A stretch of DNA of 64,000 nt from Candidatus Coprovivens excrementavium (GTDB taxonomy: Bacteria > Bacillota_I > Bacilli_A > RF39 > UBA660): positions 124,001 through 188,000 of the forward strand of contig CALVVU010000002.1 of assembly GCA_944363975.1 (NCBI GenBank). Direction: 5' to 3'. The notes beneath the pieces are model-generated. The model made no database searches. It was not told where the DNA came from and worked only from the letters and a program-made list of their open reading frames with translations. Each line of letters starts with the position of its first letter. The stretch's first letter is position 1. Position numbers and translations under genes: made by a program. This document shows, piece after piece, positions 33,997 to 43,056 of this stretch.

Positions 33997-35748
33997 ATGA
34001 AAGAAAAAATATATAACAAAATATTTCACATGCTTACTAAAAGACAAAAAATAAATTTTATCATTATTATCATCATTATGATTATATCAGCTTTACTTAC
34101 TCAATTATTACCACTTTCTATTGGTCGCTTAACTGATGATGTTTTAAACCAAAATGAATTATCGTTTATAAGTGTCTTGCCATTTTTAGGCTTTATTTTA
34201 GTTATTACTGTTACTAATGAGATTATCAAAGTTATTAGACGTTTATTAGTTGAAGATACTTCAACTCGTTTTGAAAAGAGTGCACGTACAAAAGCTATTT
34301 CCTCACTTTTACATGCACCACTAAATTATTTTAAAGAAAATATGACTGGCAATATTCATGGCAAATTAAATCGTAGTTTAGAAGGAACAACTAAACTATT
34401 AAAATTGATTTTTATGGATTTTGCACCAGCTATTTTTAATGGCTTAGCTGCTATCGTTGTTATTTTTTCTAAACTACCAGTAACACTAGCTTTATTAATG
34501 CTTTTAGTTATTCCAATTGGGATTATTATTGTTTTTAGACAAATTACAACTCAGCGAGGTATTCGCGTTGAATTGATGAATGAAAAATCTAATATGGATG
34601 GTACAATTGTCGAACTTATAAATGGTATTGAAGTTATTCGTATCGTCAATAATGCTGAAAACGAAACAAATCGTTTCGACAATACATCAGAATATCTCCG
34701 TCGTAAAGAAATGAAGCATCATAAAGCTATGGCTCTATATGATTGTTTAAAATTCATTAATGAAGCTGTATTTACTGTTTTAATAATCGGAGTATCTGCT
34801 TATCTTGCCGGTGAAGGAATAATTAGCGTTGGAACCGTTTTAACTGCTTACTTATCATTTACTCAGTTAACAACTCCTTTAAGAGAACTTCATCGTATCT
34901 TCGACGAATTATCTGAATCAACTGTACTAGCCGAAGAATACTTTAAAATCATTGAATTACCAAAAGACTTTTCATATGAAGTAGTAGAGCAAGATTCAAA
35001 ACCTAAAAAGTCATTACCTATAATATCTATCAAAAACATGGATTTTAAATATCAAAATGCTTCTAAATATACTATTAAAGATTTGAATCTTAATATTCAA
35101 AAAGGTGAATTTATTGGTATAGCTGGCCCAAGTGGTTGTGGGAAATCTTCACTAATTAAAGTAATTAGTAAACTCGAAAAAGGAGAAGGGAATATTGAAA
35201 TAGATGGTTTAGATATCACTAAGTTAACAAGAAAAGATATCGCCAATAAAATAGCTTTAGTACCACAATCTCCTTTCTTAATATCTGCTACAATAAAAGA
35301 AAATATCTGTTATGGAATTAATCGTGAAGTAACAGATGCCGAAATAAAAGAAGCTTGTCAAAAAGCATTTATTGATGATTTTATAGAAAATCTTCCTGAT
35401 AAATATGAAACAAGAATTTCCGAAGGAGGAGGTAACTTATCAGGTGGTCAACGTCAAAGAATTGCTATTGCTCGTATTTTCCTACGCAAGCCATCAATTC
35501 TTATTCTAGACGAAGCCACCAGTGCCTTAGATAATACAACTGAAAAACATATTCAAAAAGCTATTGAAACATTCCAAAAAGAAAATAATATTACAATTTT
35601 ATCGATAGCTCATCGCCTTACAACTCTTAAAAACTGTGATAATATTCTTGTCTTTGATAAAGGTAAAATAGTTGAACAAGGAAAATATCAAGATTTAATA
35701 AGTAAACCTGGTATCTTCCAAGATATGTATAATGGTGTTTTAAAGTAG
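33997..35748 (+). CDS. ABC exporter, fused permease and ATPase
   Basis: 583 residues. The N-terminal half has six membrane helices with a coupling region (NMDGTIVELINGIEVIRIVNN). The ATPase half has Walker A GPSGCGKSS near 377, a Q-loop (ALVPQSPFLIS), signature LSGGQRQRIAIAR near 481, Walker B ILILDEATSALD and the switch His (SIAHRLTT). It works as a dimer or paired half-transporters; no second half is adjacent, so a homodimer is likely. The substrate cannot be told from sequence. The start follows CGAGGTGAT. A terminator follows. Confidence 0.92.
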   Translation: MKEKIYNKIFHMLTKRQKINFIIIIIIMIISALLTQLLPLSIGRLTDDVLNQNELSFISVLPFLGFILVITVTNEIIKVIRRLLVEDTSTRFEKSARTKAISSLLHAPLNYFKENMTGNIHGKLNRSLEGTTKLLKLIFMDFAPAIFNGLAAIVVIFSKLPVTLALLMLLVIPIGIIIVFRQITTQRGIRVELMNEKSNMDGTIVELINGIEVIRIVNNAENETNRFDNTSEYLRRKEMKHHKAMALYDCLKFINEAVFTVLIIGVSAYLAGEGIISVGTVLTAYLSFTQLTTPLRELHRIFDELSESTVLAEEYFKIIELPKDFSYEVVEQDSKPKKSLPIISIKNMDFKYQNASKYTIKDLNLNIQKGEFIGIAGPSGCGKSSLIKVISKLEKGEGNIEIDGLDITKLTRKDIANKIALVPQSPFLISATIKENICYGINREVTDAEIKEACQKAFIDDFIENLPDKYETRISEGGGNLSGGQRQRIAIARIFLRKPSILILDEATSALDNTTEKHIQKAIETFQKENNITILSIAHRLTTLKNCDNILVFDKGKIVEQGKYQDLISKPGIFQDMYNGVLK

Positions 35749-35764
35749 CAATAGCTACTTTTTT
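35742..35764 (+). terminator. Intrinsic terminator
   Basis: AAGTAGC (35743-35749), AATA, GCTACTT (35754-35760) are followed by TTTT. The stop codon lies in the stem. Confidence 0.8.
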
Positions 35765-35829
35765 ATATTCTATTTATTTGTTATAATAAAAAAGAAAGGT
35801 ATCAATTTTATTGATGGTGATATTTATAT

Positions 35830-38445
35830 ATGAAATTTTATCATAGCAGTATAGATGAAACATTGAGTTACCAAAAGACAACTAAAAACGGATTATCTTC
35901 AGTAGAAGCACAAAAAAGATTATTAGAATATGGAAAAAACGAATTACCTCATAAAAAGAAAGATAGTATTTTTAAGCTTTTTATCTCCCAGTTTAAAAAT
36001 CCTATCGAGCTAATTTTAGTTGTAACCGTAATCTTATCTTTTTTAGCTGGCGAGGTTATCGATGCTGTTGCCTTGATTTTTATTATTTTACTTGATGTCT
36101 TGATGGGAACATATCAAGAATGGAAAGCTCGTACTAACGCTGAAAGTCTCATAAATATGATAAAAAAAACATCTATTGTTATTCGTGATGGTCGTGAAAT
36201 AGAAATTAATTCTAACGAAATAGTTCCAGGAGATATTATAGTTTTAGAAAGTGGCGATAAAATAAGTGCTGATGCCCGAATTATCGAATGTCACAACTTT
36301 CAAGTCGATGAATCTCCTCTAACTGGGGAAAGTTTAAATGTTGTAAAAAACATTGAAATTCTACCAGAAGAGACCACTTTAGCTGAAAGAAAAAATATGG
36401 TCTATGCAGGAACTTCTGTTACAACTGGTCGTGCTCATGCTATCGTTGTAGCAACAGCTCTTAACACCGAAATTGGTTACATAGCTGAAAAAGTAACTAA
36501 TACTGTTGAAGAAAAATCACCTCTAACAATTAGAACAGAGCGTTTTTCTAAACAAATTAGTTTACTTATTCTAATTATTGCCGCGATTACTACTATCATT
36601 TTAATTGTAAAAGGTTATCCTTTAAATGATATTTTTTTAAGTGTTATAGCTTTAAGTGTTTCTGCTATGCCAGAAGGTTTACCACTTGCTCTAACTATGG
36701 CCTTAACTATCGCTTCAAATCGTATGGCAAAGAAAAATGTAATTGTCAAAAAACTAAATGCTGTTGAATCATTAGGAAGTTGCACTGTTATTGCTTCTGA
36801 TAAGACAGGAACCCTTACTGTCAATGAACAAACAGCTAAAGAAATACTTCTTCCAAATGGTGATACTTTTACTATTTCCGGAACTGGTTATAACGATGAA
36901 GGGGAAGTAAAACCTATCGCAAATGCTAATCTCGAAGATGCTAAATTTATTGCTTTTTTAGGAGCAATGAATAACGAAGCTCACCTTGAAAAAAGGAATC
37001 AAAACTGGGAGTCATTTGGGGATTCGATTGACATTGCTTTTTTAAGTTTAGCAGCTAAATTAAATATAAAAGATCTTCCTCCAATCATCGAGAGAATTCC
37101 ATATGAATCAGAAAACCAATATTCAGCCGTTTTTTATCAAAAAAAAGAATCTTTATATTGTACTGTTAAAGGTTCATTGGAAAAGGTAATGTCATTCTCC
37201 GAAGAGAATGAAGACATTTACCGTCAAAATGAAGAATTAACTAGCAAAGGTTATCGTGTAATTGCTTTAGCTAATGGTCGAGTTGAAGGAACAACTATCT
37301 CAGATATAAAAGATTTACAATTTATAGGACTTGTTGCTTTTATTGATCCAATAAGAAAAGAAGTAAAAAATTCTATTCAAGAATGTCATAAAGCAGGCAT
37401 AAAAGTAGTTATGGTAACTGGCGATCATCCTTTAACTGCTTATGCTATTGCCAAAGATTTAAATTTGTGTAATTCCAAATCTGAAATTGCAACAGGCAAT
37501 GATGTTCAAAAATATCTTAAATTAGGAGAAAAAGAGTTTGATAAGTTTGTCAGAAAAATCAAAGTTTTTTCTCGCGTTACACCAATCGAAAAGTTAGAAA
37601 TAGTAAACTCATATAAAAGGCAAGGCGAATTCGTTGCCGTAACGGGTGACGGAGTAAACGATGCTCCAGCAATTAAAGCTGCTAACATTGGAATCGCAAT
37701 GGGAAGTGGAACAGATGTTGCTAAAGAAACAGCTTCAATGATTGTTACTGATGATAATTTTACTTCAATCGTTTCTGGTGTTAAAGAAGGTCGAACAGCA
37801 TATAGTAATATTCGAAAAATTACTCTATTCCTTCTAAGTTGTGGTTTTGCCGAAGTATGTTTTTTTCTTTTATCAATCGCCTTTGGTTATGATATTCCTT
37901 TACTAGCTATTCAACTATTATGGTTAAACATCGTAACTGACGGATTACAAGATGTTGCTTTGTCATTTGAAAAAGCTGAAGATGATATTATGAATGAGAA
38001 ACCACGTAATACAAAAGAATCATTATTTTCTAAAGATTTAATGTTAGAAGTATGTATCCTTGGTATTTCTATTAGTATGGTTATCTTTCTAACTTGGAAG
38101 ACTTTAATTGATAACAAAGTTAATATAACAACTTCACGCGCTATTATCATGATGTTAATGGTTTTCATTCAAAATGTTAATGTTTTTAATTGTCGTAGTG
38201 AAAAAAGAACAATTTTCAAAGAATCACTAATTGATAATCCATTAATAATTATTACTGTTTTATCATCGATATTTCTTCAAATATTGATGTCAGAAATATC
38301 TATAACAGCAGCATTCTTAAAAGTAACACCATTGCCATTAGCGACTATATTCAAACTTCTATTATTATCTTTAGTTATAATTTTAATTTTTGAAATATAT
38401 AAATTAATATATCGTTCACGAAAGGAGAAAATAAAATGCAAATAG
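35830..38445 (+). CDS. Calcium-transporting-type P-type ATPase (P2 family)
   Basis: 871 residues with the full pump layout. It has a cation-ATPase N-terminal domain (SYQKTTKNGLSSVEAQKRLLEYG), the actuator-domain loop TGES near residue 172, PEGLP in M4 (281-285), the phosphorylation site DKTGT at 324, KGSLEKV in the nucleotide domain, MVTGDHPLTA, GDGVNDAPAI near 605, and the C-terminal helices with LLWLNIVTDGLQDVALS. The M4 and M6 residues fit Ca-type pumps, which expel Ca2+; Mn2+ is an alternative. The start lies 11 bases after GGTGA. The next gene overlaps the last 10 bases. Confidence 0.92.
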   Translation: MKFYHSSIDETLSYQKTTKNGLSSVEAQKRLLEYGKNELPHKKKDSIFKLFISQFKNPIELILVVTVILSFLAGEVIDAVALIFIILLDVLMGTYQEWKARTNAESLINMIKKTSIVIRDGREIEINSNEIVPGDIIVLESGDKISADARIIECHNFQVDESPLTGESLNVVKNIEILPEETTLAERKNMVYAGTSVTTGRAHAIVVATALNTEIGYIAEKVTNTVEEKSPLTIRTERFSKQISLLILIIAAITTIILIVKGYPLNDIFLSVIALSVSAMPEGLPLALTMALTIASNRMAKKNVIVKKLNAVESLGSCTVIASDKTGTLTVNEQTAKEILLPNGDTFTISGTGYNDEGEVKPIANANLEDAKFIAFLGAMNNEAHLEKRNQNWESFGDSIDIAFLSLAAKLNIKDLPPIIERIPYESENQYSAVFYQKKESLYCTVKGSLEKVMSFSEENEDIYRQNEELTSKGYRVIALANGRVEGTTISDIKDLQFIGLVAFIDPIRKEVKNSIQECHKAGIKVVMVTGDHPLTAYAIAKDLNLCNSKSEIATGNDVQKYLKLGEKEFDKFVRKIKVFSRVTPIEKLEIVNSYKRQGEFVAVTGDGVNDAPAIKAANIGIAMGSGTDVAKETASMIVTDDNFTSIVSGVKEGRTAYSNIRKITLFLLSCGFAEVCFFLLSIAFGYDIPLLAIQLLWLNIVTDGLQDVALSFEKAEDDIMNEKPRNTKESLFSKDLMLEVCILGISISMVIFLTWKTLIDNKVNITTSRAIIMMLMVFIQNVNVFNCRSEKRTIFKESLIDNPLIIITVLSSIFLQILMSEISITAAFLKVTPLPLATIFKLLLLSLVIILIFEIYKLIYRSRKEKIKCK

Positions 38446-38957
38446 AATTAGAAACAATTATCTCTCTTATTATCGGTTTATTATTTTGTTTCTTCGGCTA
38501 TCGTATTCAAAAAGTAGTTATCTCTCTAGTTTGGTTTATTATCGGTTACAGACTAGCTAATTTTATTGCTCCCAATTTTATAGGTGACCAAACAACTATT
38601 TTAATTATTAGTATTGTTGTTGGCTTAATATTACTAAGTATCGGTTATAAATTAGAAAAACTAGCTATATTCATCACTGTTTCTTATCTTGTATATACGA
38701 CAATAGCACCATATATTGGCCTTCTAAATCAAAGTTCTAATATAAGCTTATTAATTCAAGCTGGAGCTTCATTAATAATCGGTGCTTTATCAGTTATTTA
38801 TATTAAATATATTTTAATATTTATAACTAGTATAGCTGGTGCCAACCTCATTACTGAAATAATTCCTACTTTTATAAGCCTTAATAGTACAATAATTCTT
38901 ATTATATTTATTGTCTTATCTCTATTAGGAATTTTATTTCAATTTAAAAATAATTAA
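38436..38957 (+). CDS. Polytopic membrane protein, TMEM198/DUF4203-like
   Basis: 173 residues, almost entirely hydrophobic, with about seven helices arranged as repeated hairpins (GLLFCFFGYRIQKVVISLVWF; VGLILLSIGYKLEKLAIF; IGALSVIYIKYILIF). This repeat of G-(Y)-K/R-hydrophobic resembles DUF4203/TMEM198 proteins. It starts inside the end of the P-type ATPase gene after AAAGGAG, so the two are expressed together, and it might assist the pump. That link is positional only. Confidence 0.7.
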   Translation: MQIELETIISLIIGLLFCFFGYRIQKVVISLVWFIIGYRLANFIAPNFIGDQTTILIISIVVGLILLSIGYKLEKLAIFITVSYLVYTTIAPYIGLLNQSSNISLLIQAGASLIIGALSVIYIKYILIFITSIAGANLITEIIPTFISLNSTIILIIFIVLSLLGILFQFKNN

Positions 38958-38982
38958 AGATGAATTGTTTCATCTTTTTTTA
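38956..38982 (+). terminator. Intrinsic terminator
   Basis: AAAGATGAA (38956-38964) pairs with TTCATCTTT (38969-38977), followed by more T. Confidence 0.8.
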
Positions 38983-39010
38983 TATGTTAAAATAAAATAG
39001 GAGGATGTAT

Positions 39011-39784
39011 ATGAAAAAATTCGTACCTATTATAATCATTATTTTAATTTTAATTATTGTCATTTTATCTAATAATAATCAATCAGTTACAACCCTTTTT
39101 GCAGAGCAAAAAGAAATTGTTGAAAATAAAAATAAAGACTTAAGTAACATTTCTGAAGAAAAAATAAAAAATAGTATTACTGAAATAAAAAACAACTATT
39201 TAAATATAAAAGACAAAAAAATTTTAGAAGATGTTGTCTACAACGTTACATATTTAGAATACTTAACAAGTAAAGTAAAAGAAAGCCAACTAAACGACCT
39301 AGTAACTTATACTAAAGATTATTTAAATACCAAAAGTCAAGAATCTAAAGATAACTTAGCTAATTATTTTAAACAAATAGAAAGTAAAGAAGATGAATTA
39401 ATTAGAGAACTATATGTTAATTATAATACGATGATTACTTTAGAAGATATTTTATCTTTAAATACTAACATAGTAACTAACGATTTAAATGATTCTAATA
39501 TGATAAGTGAAGAAAATATTAATAAAGCAATTGATTATATAGCAACATATTATCAAGAGCCTTATAAAAACGATGAAATAATTGATAAAATATCATATTA
39601 TAGTCTTTACTTAAGTGGAATATCACATCAACGAAATAATATTACTAATTTAGGTATCTCTACGTTAAATTATCTTCAAAGCTTATCTAATGAAGATAAA
39701 AAAACTATCGAAGAATATTTATCTAAAGTAAAAGAAAATCAATCCGTACAAGTAAAATCTTTATATAGACAAATAAGCAATTAA
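39011..39784 (+). CDS. N-terminally anchored helical extracytoplasmic protein
   Basis: 257 residues. MKKFVPIIIIILILIIVILS is a signal anchor. The rest is a polar, strongly helical domain (many Lys, Asn, Glu), with QKEIVENKNKDLSNISEEKI and several similar helices ending at VQVKSLYRQISN. There are no cysteines and no catalytic motif. The ATG at 39011 is used because AGGAGG (38999-39004) abuts the earlier ATG at 39005. A terminator overlaps the stop codon. Unknown function; perhaps an envelope scaffold. Confidence 0.65.
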   Translation: MKKFVPIIIIILILIIVILSNNNQSVTTLFAEQKEIVENKNKDLSNISEEKIKNSITEIKNNYLNIKDKKILEDVVYNVTYLEYLTSKVKESQLNDLVTYTKDYLNTKSQESKDNLANYFKQIESKEDELIRELYVNYNTMITLEDILSLNTNIVTNDLNDSNMISEENINKAIDYIATYYQEPYKNDEIIDKISYYSLYLSGISHQRNNITNLGISTLNYLQSLSNEDKKTIEEYLSKVKENQSVQVKSLYRQISN

Positions 39785-39798
39785 TTTTGCTTATTTTA
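39771..39798 (+). terminator. Intrinsic terminator
   Basis: AAATAAGCAA (39771-39780) pairs with TTGCTTATTT (39787-39796). It includes the stop codon in the loop and is followed by T. Confidence 0.75.
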
Positions 39799-39816
39799 AT
39801 GAAAGGAAGTAAATTT

Positions 39817-40551
39817 ATGCTTCGTGAATTTTTTGTTAACGAAAACCCTCGGTTTTTATTTGAACCATTTGGTCTTATCCATAATATATTTACTATTTCT
39901 GCCTTTATAGTTTTACTAATAATTTATTTTAATCGTAATCGTATCTCTAAGATTCCTCTAAAAAAATCCCGTTTTTTTCTTAAAATATGCGCTATTATTC
40001 TTCTTCTAAATATGCTTATTTATACTTTTGGCAATTTATATTACGGTTCATTCGATTATCATGAAATGCTTCCATTTCATTTATGTTTCATTGCTAACTA
40101 CATGTTTATTTTTGCTATTCTCTTTGATAAGATTAATATTTTAAAACTAACAATTTTTATTAGTTTTATCGGTCCGATTCCTGCTATTTTATGGCCTAAT
40201 CTAGTTTCAACTATAGATAATTTTAATTTTTGGCAATTAATAATATCTCATCATTTCTTTATGAATATCAGTTTATTTTCTTACTATGCCTATAATTATC
40301 GAGTAACTAAAAAAGACTTTATTCATGTTTTTATCCTATTAAATATTCTTTTATTAATTGTATATCCCTTTAATAAAATATTTAATACCAACTATATTTT
40401 TACTAATTATTTTCCATCTAATGTCTTAGATTTATATCCTTGGTTAAAGAAATTTCCTGTAATTCCAGTTCTCGAAATACTAGGATTAACTATTTCTTTT
40501 CTTATTTATTTCTTCTTAATTAAATCAAGAAATAAAGAACTACAACAATAA
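39817..40551 (+). CDS. YwaF/TIGR02206-family membrane protein
   Basis: 244 residues with about seven membrane helices. The region YHEMLPFHLCFIANYMFIFAI (about 74-94) with its LPFHLC motif, followed by FIGPIPAILWPN and SHHFFMN, is characteristic of the YwaF (TIGR02206/TMEM164-like) family. The conserved His and Cys suggest lipid acyl chemistry by analogy with TMEM164; this is not shown for bacterial members. The ATG at 39817 follows GAAAGGAAG. Confidence 0.8.
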   Translation: MLREFFVNENPRFLFEPFGLIHNIFTISAFIVLLIIYFNRNRISKIPLKKSRFFLKICAIILLLNMLIYTFGNLYYGSFDYHEMLPFHLCFIANYMFIFAILFDKINILKLTIFISFIGPIPAILWPNLVSTIDNFNFWQLIISHHFFMNISLFSYYAYNYRVTKKDFIHVFILLNILLLIVYPFNKIFNTNYIFTNYFPSNVLDLYPWLKKFPVIPVLEILGLTISFLIYFFLIKSRNKELQQ

Positions 40552-40585
40552 AGTATTGACCTTATAGTCAGTACTTTTTATATTT
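40551..40585 (+). terminator. Intrinsic terminator
   Basis: AAGTATTGAC (40551-40560) pairs with GTCAGTACTT (40567-40576) with one G-U, followed by a T-rich run. Confidence 0.8.
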
Positions 40586-40604
40586 CTAAATTTGCACTTT
40601 TAAA

Positions 40605-40712
40605 TTACATATGATAAAGTATTCCTCGAAAAAGAGAAATTATATATGAAAATATCTCAATCATAAAACAAATATCTAATCATATCTTAATTAATAGGAT
40701 ATTTTTTACGTA
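40605..40712 (+). other. Non-coding interval with possible promoter and terminator-like hairpin
   Basis: Between the terminator at 40585 and the binding site of the next gene there is no reading frame. A TATGAT (-10-like) lies near 40609. A hairpin can be drawn between AAATATC near 40670 and GATATTT near 40698, followed by TTTTA. This could be a short RNA of about 80 nt or an attenuated leader of the next gene. The evidence is weak because the region is almost pure A+T. Confidence 0.3.
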
Positions 40713-40732
40713 AATTGAAAAGGAGTATCAAT

Positions 40733-41533
40733 ATGAATTTTACTAATGATTTAGATAACGAAATAACTATTGCTCAAATATTAGAACAACGCCAAATGAT
40801 GCATGATTATAATATAAAAACTAAACAAAAAACCATTTCGCTCTTAGCATTAACAACTCTAGGCCTAACGATGTCAACAATTACTGAAAATCCTCTATAT
40901 TTAGTAGGTGGATATGCTATTTTTGGTGGTGCTTTAGTAGCTTCCAAAGTTCATAGTATAATCATCTCTTACAAAAAAGATTTTAATATTTATAAATCAA
41001 TGTTAGAAGGAGACACTGCTGCAATTAAACGTGAAAGATATCGTGAAAAATATCGTCAAGGAAAGATTGGATTTAATTCACCATATACTTATTATCTAAG
41101 AGAGACTGAAATAGTTAATGAACCAATAAATACACTTATTTTAAAAGGACCAATTCCAATGGCTATTTTTAATGAAGAAGAAACAACAGAACGTCTTTTA
41201 TATGAATATCAACAATATCAAAAAAAATATCTTCTTCCATCATTATCTCTTACTAAAGATGAATTATCTATTCTTGTTAGTTCTGTATATAGAACTTTAG
41301 TTACCAAAAATCTTCCTCATCGTCTATACACATATCTTGCAGATTATTTTAAAATTACTTTAGCAACATCTTTAATAAGATATGACAAAGAACTTACTAT
41401 CAATGATTTAATTTCTTCACTAGATTTGTTTATTTACTATGATTATTCACCCGATGAAATAAAAGGTCTTCAAAACGAGATAAAAGAATCATTAAAAAAT
41501 TATCTAAGTATAAAAAAGCTTTCTAAAATTTAA
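40733..41533 (+). CDS. Protein of unknown function with two hydrophobic segments
   Basis: 266 residues. A cytoplasmic start is followed by two adjacent hydrophobic segments (about 36-52 and 56-76), then a long helical soluble part containing AAIKRERYREKYRQGKIGFN and NEPINTLILKGPIPMAIFNEEE. The ATG at 40733 follows AAAGGAG; the upstream TTG at 40715 would include that site. No family is recognised. Confidence 0.65.
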   Translation: MNFTNDLDNEITIAQILEQRQMMHDYNIKTKQKTISLLALTTLGLTMSTITENPLYLVGGYAIFGGALVASKVHSIIISYKKDFNIYKSMLEGDTAAIKRERYREKYRQGKIGFNSPYTYYLRETEIVNEPINTLILKGPIPMAIFNEEETTERLLYEYQQYQKKYLLPSLSLTKDELSILVSSVYRTLVTKNLPHRLYTYLADYFKITLATSLIRYDKELTINDLISSLDLFIYYDYSPDEIKGLQNEIKESLKNYLSIKKLSKI

Positions 41534-41553
41534 AAATAATCTCCTTTTATTTA

Positions 41554-41562
41554 TGTTATAAT
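41554..41562 (+). promoter_or_regulatory. Extended -10 promoter
   Basis: TGTTATAAT lies 21 bases before the DUF1287 gene start at 41584. Confidence 0.6.
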
Positions 41563-41583
41563 AAAACTAGTGAGGAGTATATT

Positions 41584-42300
41584 ATGGATAGTATTAAAAA
41601 AAATCTAATTAAAACATTTATTTTTATTACGATAATTATCCTTTTTACTTTATTTGTTCTATATATTATGGATTATTATAATTTAATCCCTAAAGAATAT
41701 TATAAAGCTTCGGATTTTGATATAAAAACAATCTATAGTCAAAGTGATTATAATCATAATGGAATAGATGACTATACTGATATTGTCTTAGGAGCACGTA
41801 AAGATGCTAATAATCAACCAACATACATCAGTAAATACTATGATAATTCATATCCACCAGATAATGAAGGTGTATGTACAGATGTAATATGGCGAGCTTT
41901 CAAAAATGCTGGCTATTCACTTCGTGATATGGTTAATAATGATATAAAAAATAATCCTGAAGATTACCCTCATATTACTAATCGTGACATAAATATTGAC
42001 TTCCGTCGTGTTAATAATCTAGAAATATTCTTTAATAAATATGCTATTTCAGATTTAAGCCTTGACTCTAAAGATATCGCTGATTGGCAACCAGGAGATA
42101 TTGTTATCTTTGATCATAAACACATAGGTATAATCTCAGATCGTCGTAATAAACAAGGAATACCATATGTTATTCATAATTATGGTCAACCAAAAAGAGA
42201 AGAAGATTATTTAACAAAAGGAACTATAACCAATCATTATCGTTTTGATGCCACTAAAATACCAGAAGGTATTTTAATCTCATGGGAGGAACAAGAATGA
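41584..42300 (+). CDS. DUF1287 family protein (putative NlpC/P60-like cell-wall enzyme)
   Basis: 238 residues. A signal anchor (about 10-30) is followed by a DUF1287 domain with its full set of motifs: PPDNEGVCTDVIWRAFKNAGY (Cys), INIDFRRVNNLEIFF, WQPGDIVIFDHKHIGIISD (His) and VIHNYGQPKREEDYL. The Cys/His pattern resembles NlpC/P60 cysteine peptidases or amidases acting on peptidoglycan outside the membrane. Family function is not established. It ends in ATGA, overlapping the next gene's start. Confidence 0.9.
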   Translation: MDSIKKNLIKTFIFITIIILFTLFVLYIMDYYNLIPKEYYKASDFDIKTIYSQSDYNHNGIDDYTDIVLGARKDANNQPTYISKYYDNSYPPDNEGVCTDVIWRAFKNAGYSLRDMVNNDIKNNPEDYPHITNRDINIDFRRVNNLEIFFNKYAISDLSLDSKDIADWQPGDIVIFDHKHIGIISDRRNKQGIPYVIHNYGQPKREEDYLTKGTITNHYRFDATKIPEGILISWEEQE

Positions 42301-42947
42301 AAAAAATAACTATTCCAAAATACAATTTATGTGAAGAACTAATTAATTCCATATCACATGGTTTAGGTGTCGCCTTAGGAATTGTCGCTTTAGTTTTAAC
42401 TATCATTAGTGCTGCTAAAAATCATAGTACTATAGGAGTTGTCTCTTCTTGTATATATGGGTCAACAATGATTATCATGTATCTAAATAGTTGCTTATAC
42501 CATGCTTTTAGCCCTAAACTAAAAGCTAAAAAAGTATTTCGTGTTTTAGACCATTGCGATATTTATCTTTTTATCGCCGGTTGTTATACTCCATATTGTT
42601 TATGCCTAATAGGGGGTGTAAAAGGCTGGATTATCTTTGGTATAATCTGGCTTAGTGCTCTTATCGGTGTCCTTCTAAATGCTATCGATTTGGAAAAGTT
42701 TCAAGTTCCTTCCGTAATTATGTACTTAGTTATGGGTTGGATGATAATATTCTCCTATAATAGTATCCGCGAAACTCTTGCCTTTCCAGGATTAGTTCTT
42801 CTTCTAACTGGTGGTATTGCTTATACTATTGGTGCTATTCTTTATGGTATAGGTTCTAAAAAACGTTATTTTCACTCAATATTTCACTTCTTTGTTTTAG
42901 CAGGATCTATCCTTCAGTTTCTAAGCATTCTAATTTATGTAGTTTAA
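42297..42947 (+). CDS. Hemolysin III family (PAQR-like) membrane protein
   Basis: 216 residues, seven helices. CEELINSISHGLGVALGIVAL, SCLYHAFSP, FRVLDHCDIYLFIAGCYTPY and FHSIFHFFVLAGS carry the conserved Ser, His and Asp residues of the hemolysin III/PAQR superfamily, thought to be metal-dependent membrane amidohydrolases. Despite the name, haemolytic activity should not be assumed. The ATG shares 4 bases (ATGA) with the stop of the DUF1287 gene, with GGGAGG as binding site, so translation is coupled. Confidence 0.92.
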   Translation: MKKITIPKYNLCEELINSISHGLGVALGIVALVLTIISAAKNHSTIGVVSSCIYGSTMIIMYLNSCLYHAFSPKLKAKKVFRVLDHCDIYLFIAGCYTPYCLCLIGGVKGWIIFGIIWLSALIGVLLNAIDLEKFQVPSVIMYLVMGWMIIFSYNSIRETLAFPGLVLLLTGGIAYTIGAILYGIGSKKRYFHSIFHFFVLAGSILQFLSILIYVV

Positions 42948-42973
42948 TTTTACTTACTAAAAATTAAATAAAA

Positions 42974-42982
42974 TGATATAAT
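42974..42982 (+). promoter_or_regulatory. Extended -10 promoter
   Basis: TGATATAAT places the RNA start at about 42989, three bases before a strong hairpin. Confidence 0.6.
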
Positions 42983-42991
42983 AAAATTAAC

Positions 42992-43038
42992 AACGAGTAG
43001 CTTTTGGCGTAAGTCCAGTTGAGCTACTCGTTTCTTTA
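42992..43038 (+). promoter_or_regulatory. 5'-terminal leader hairpin before the alpha-CTD-like gene
   Basis: AACGAGTAGCT (42992-43002) pairs perfectly with AGCTACTCGTT (43022-43032). The 19-base loop contains a second small stem (TGG/CCA around CGTAAGT). TTTCTTT follows, then AAAGAGG and the ATG at 43057. It begins at the predicted RNA 5' end, so it is a leader structure, perhaps an attenuator or a stabilising cap. It is more G+C-rich than its surroundings. I match it to no known riboswitch. Confidence 0.55.
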
Positions 43039-43056
43039 ATAATAAAGAGGTCTAAA

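Noticed and set aside
42282-42296. Earlier start (MGGTR) for the hemolysin III gene
   Set aside because: It would place GGGAGG, the binding site, inside the gene. The ATGA overlap start at 42297 is the better choice.
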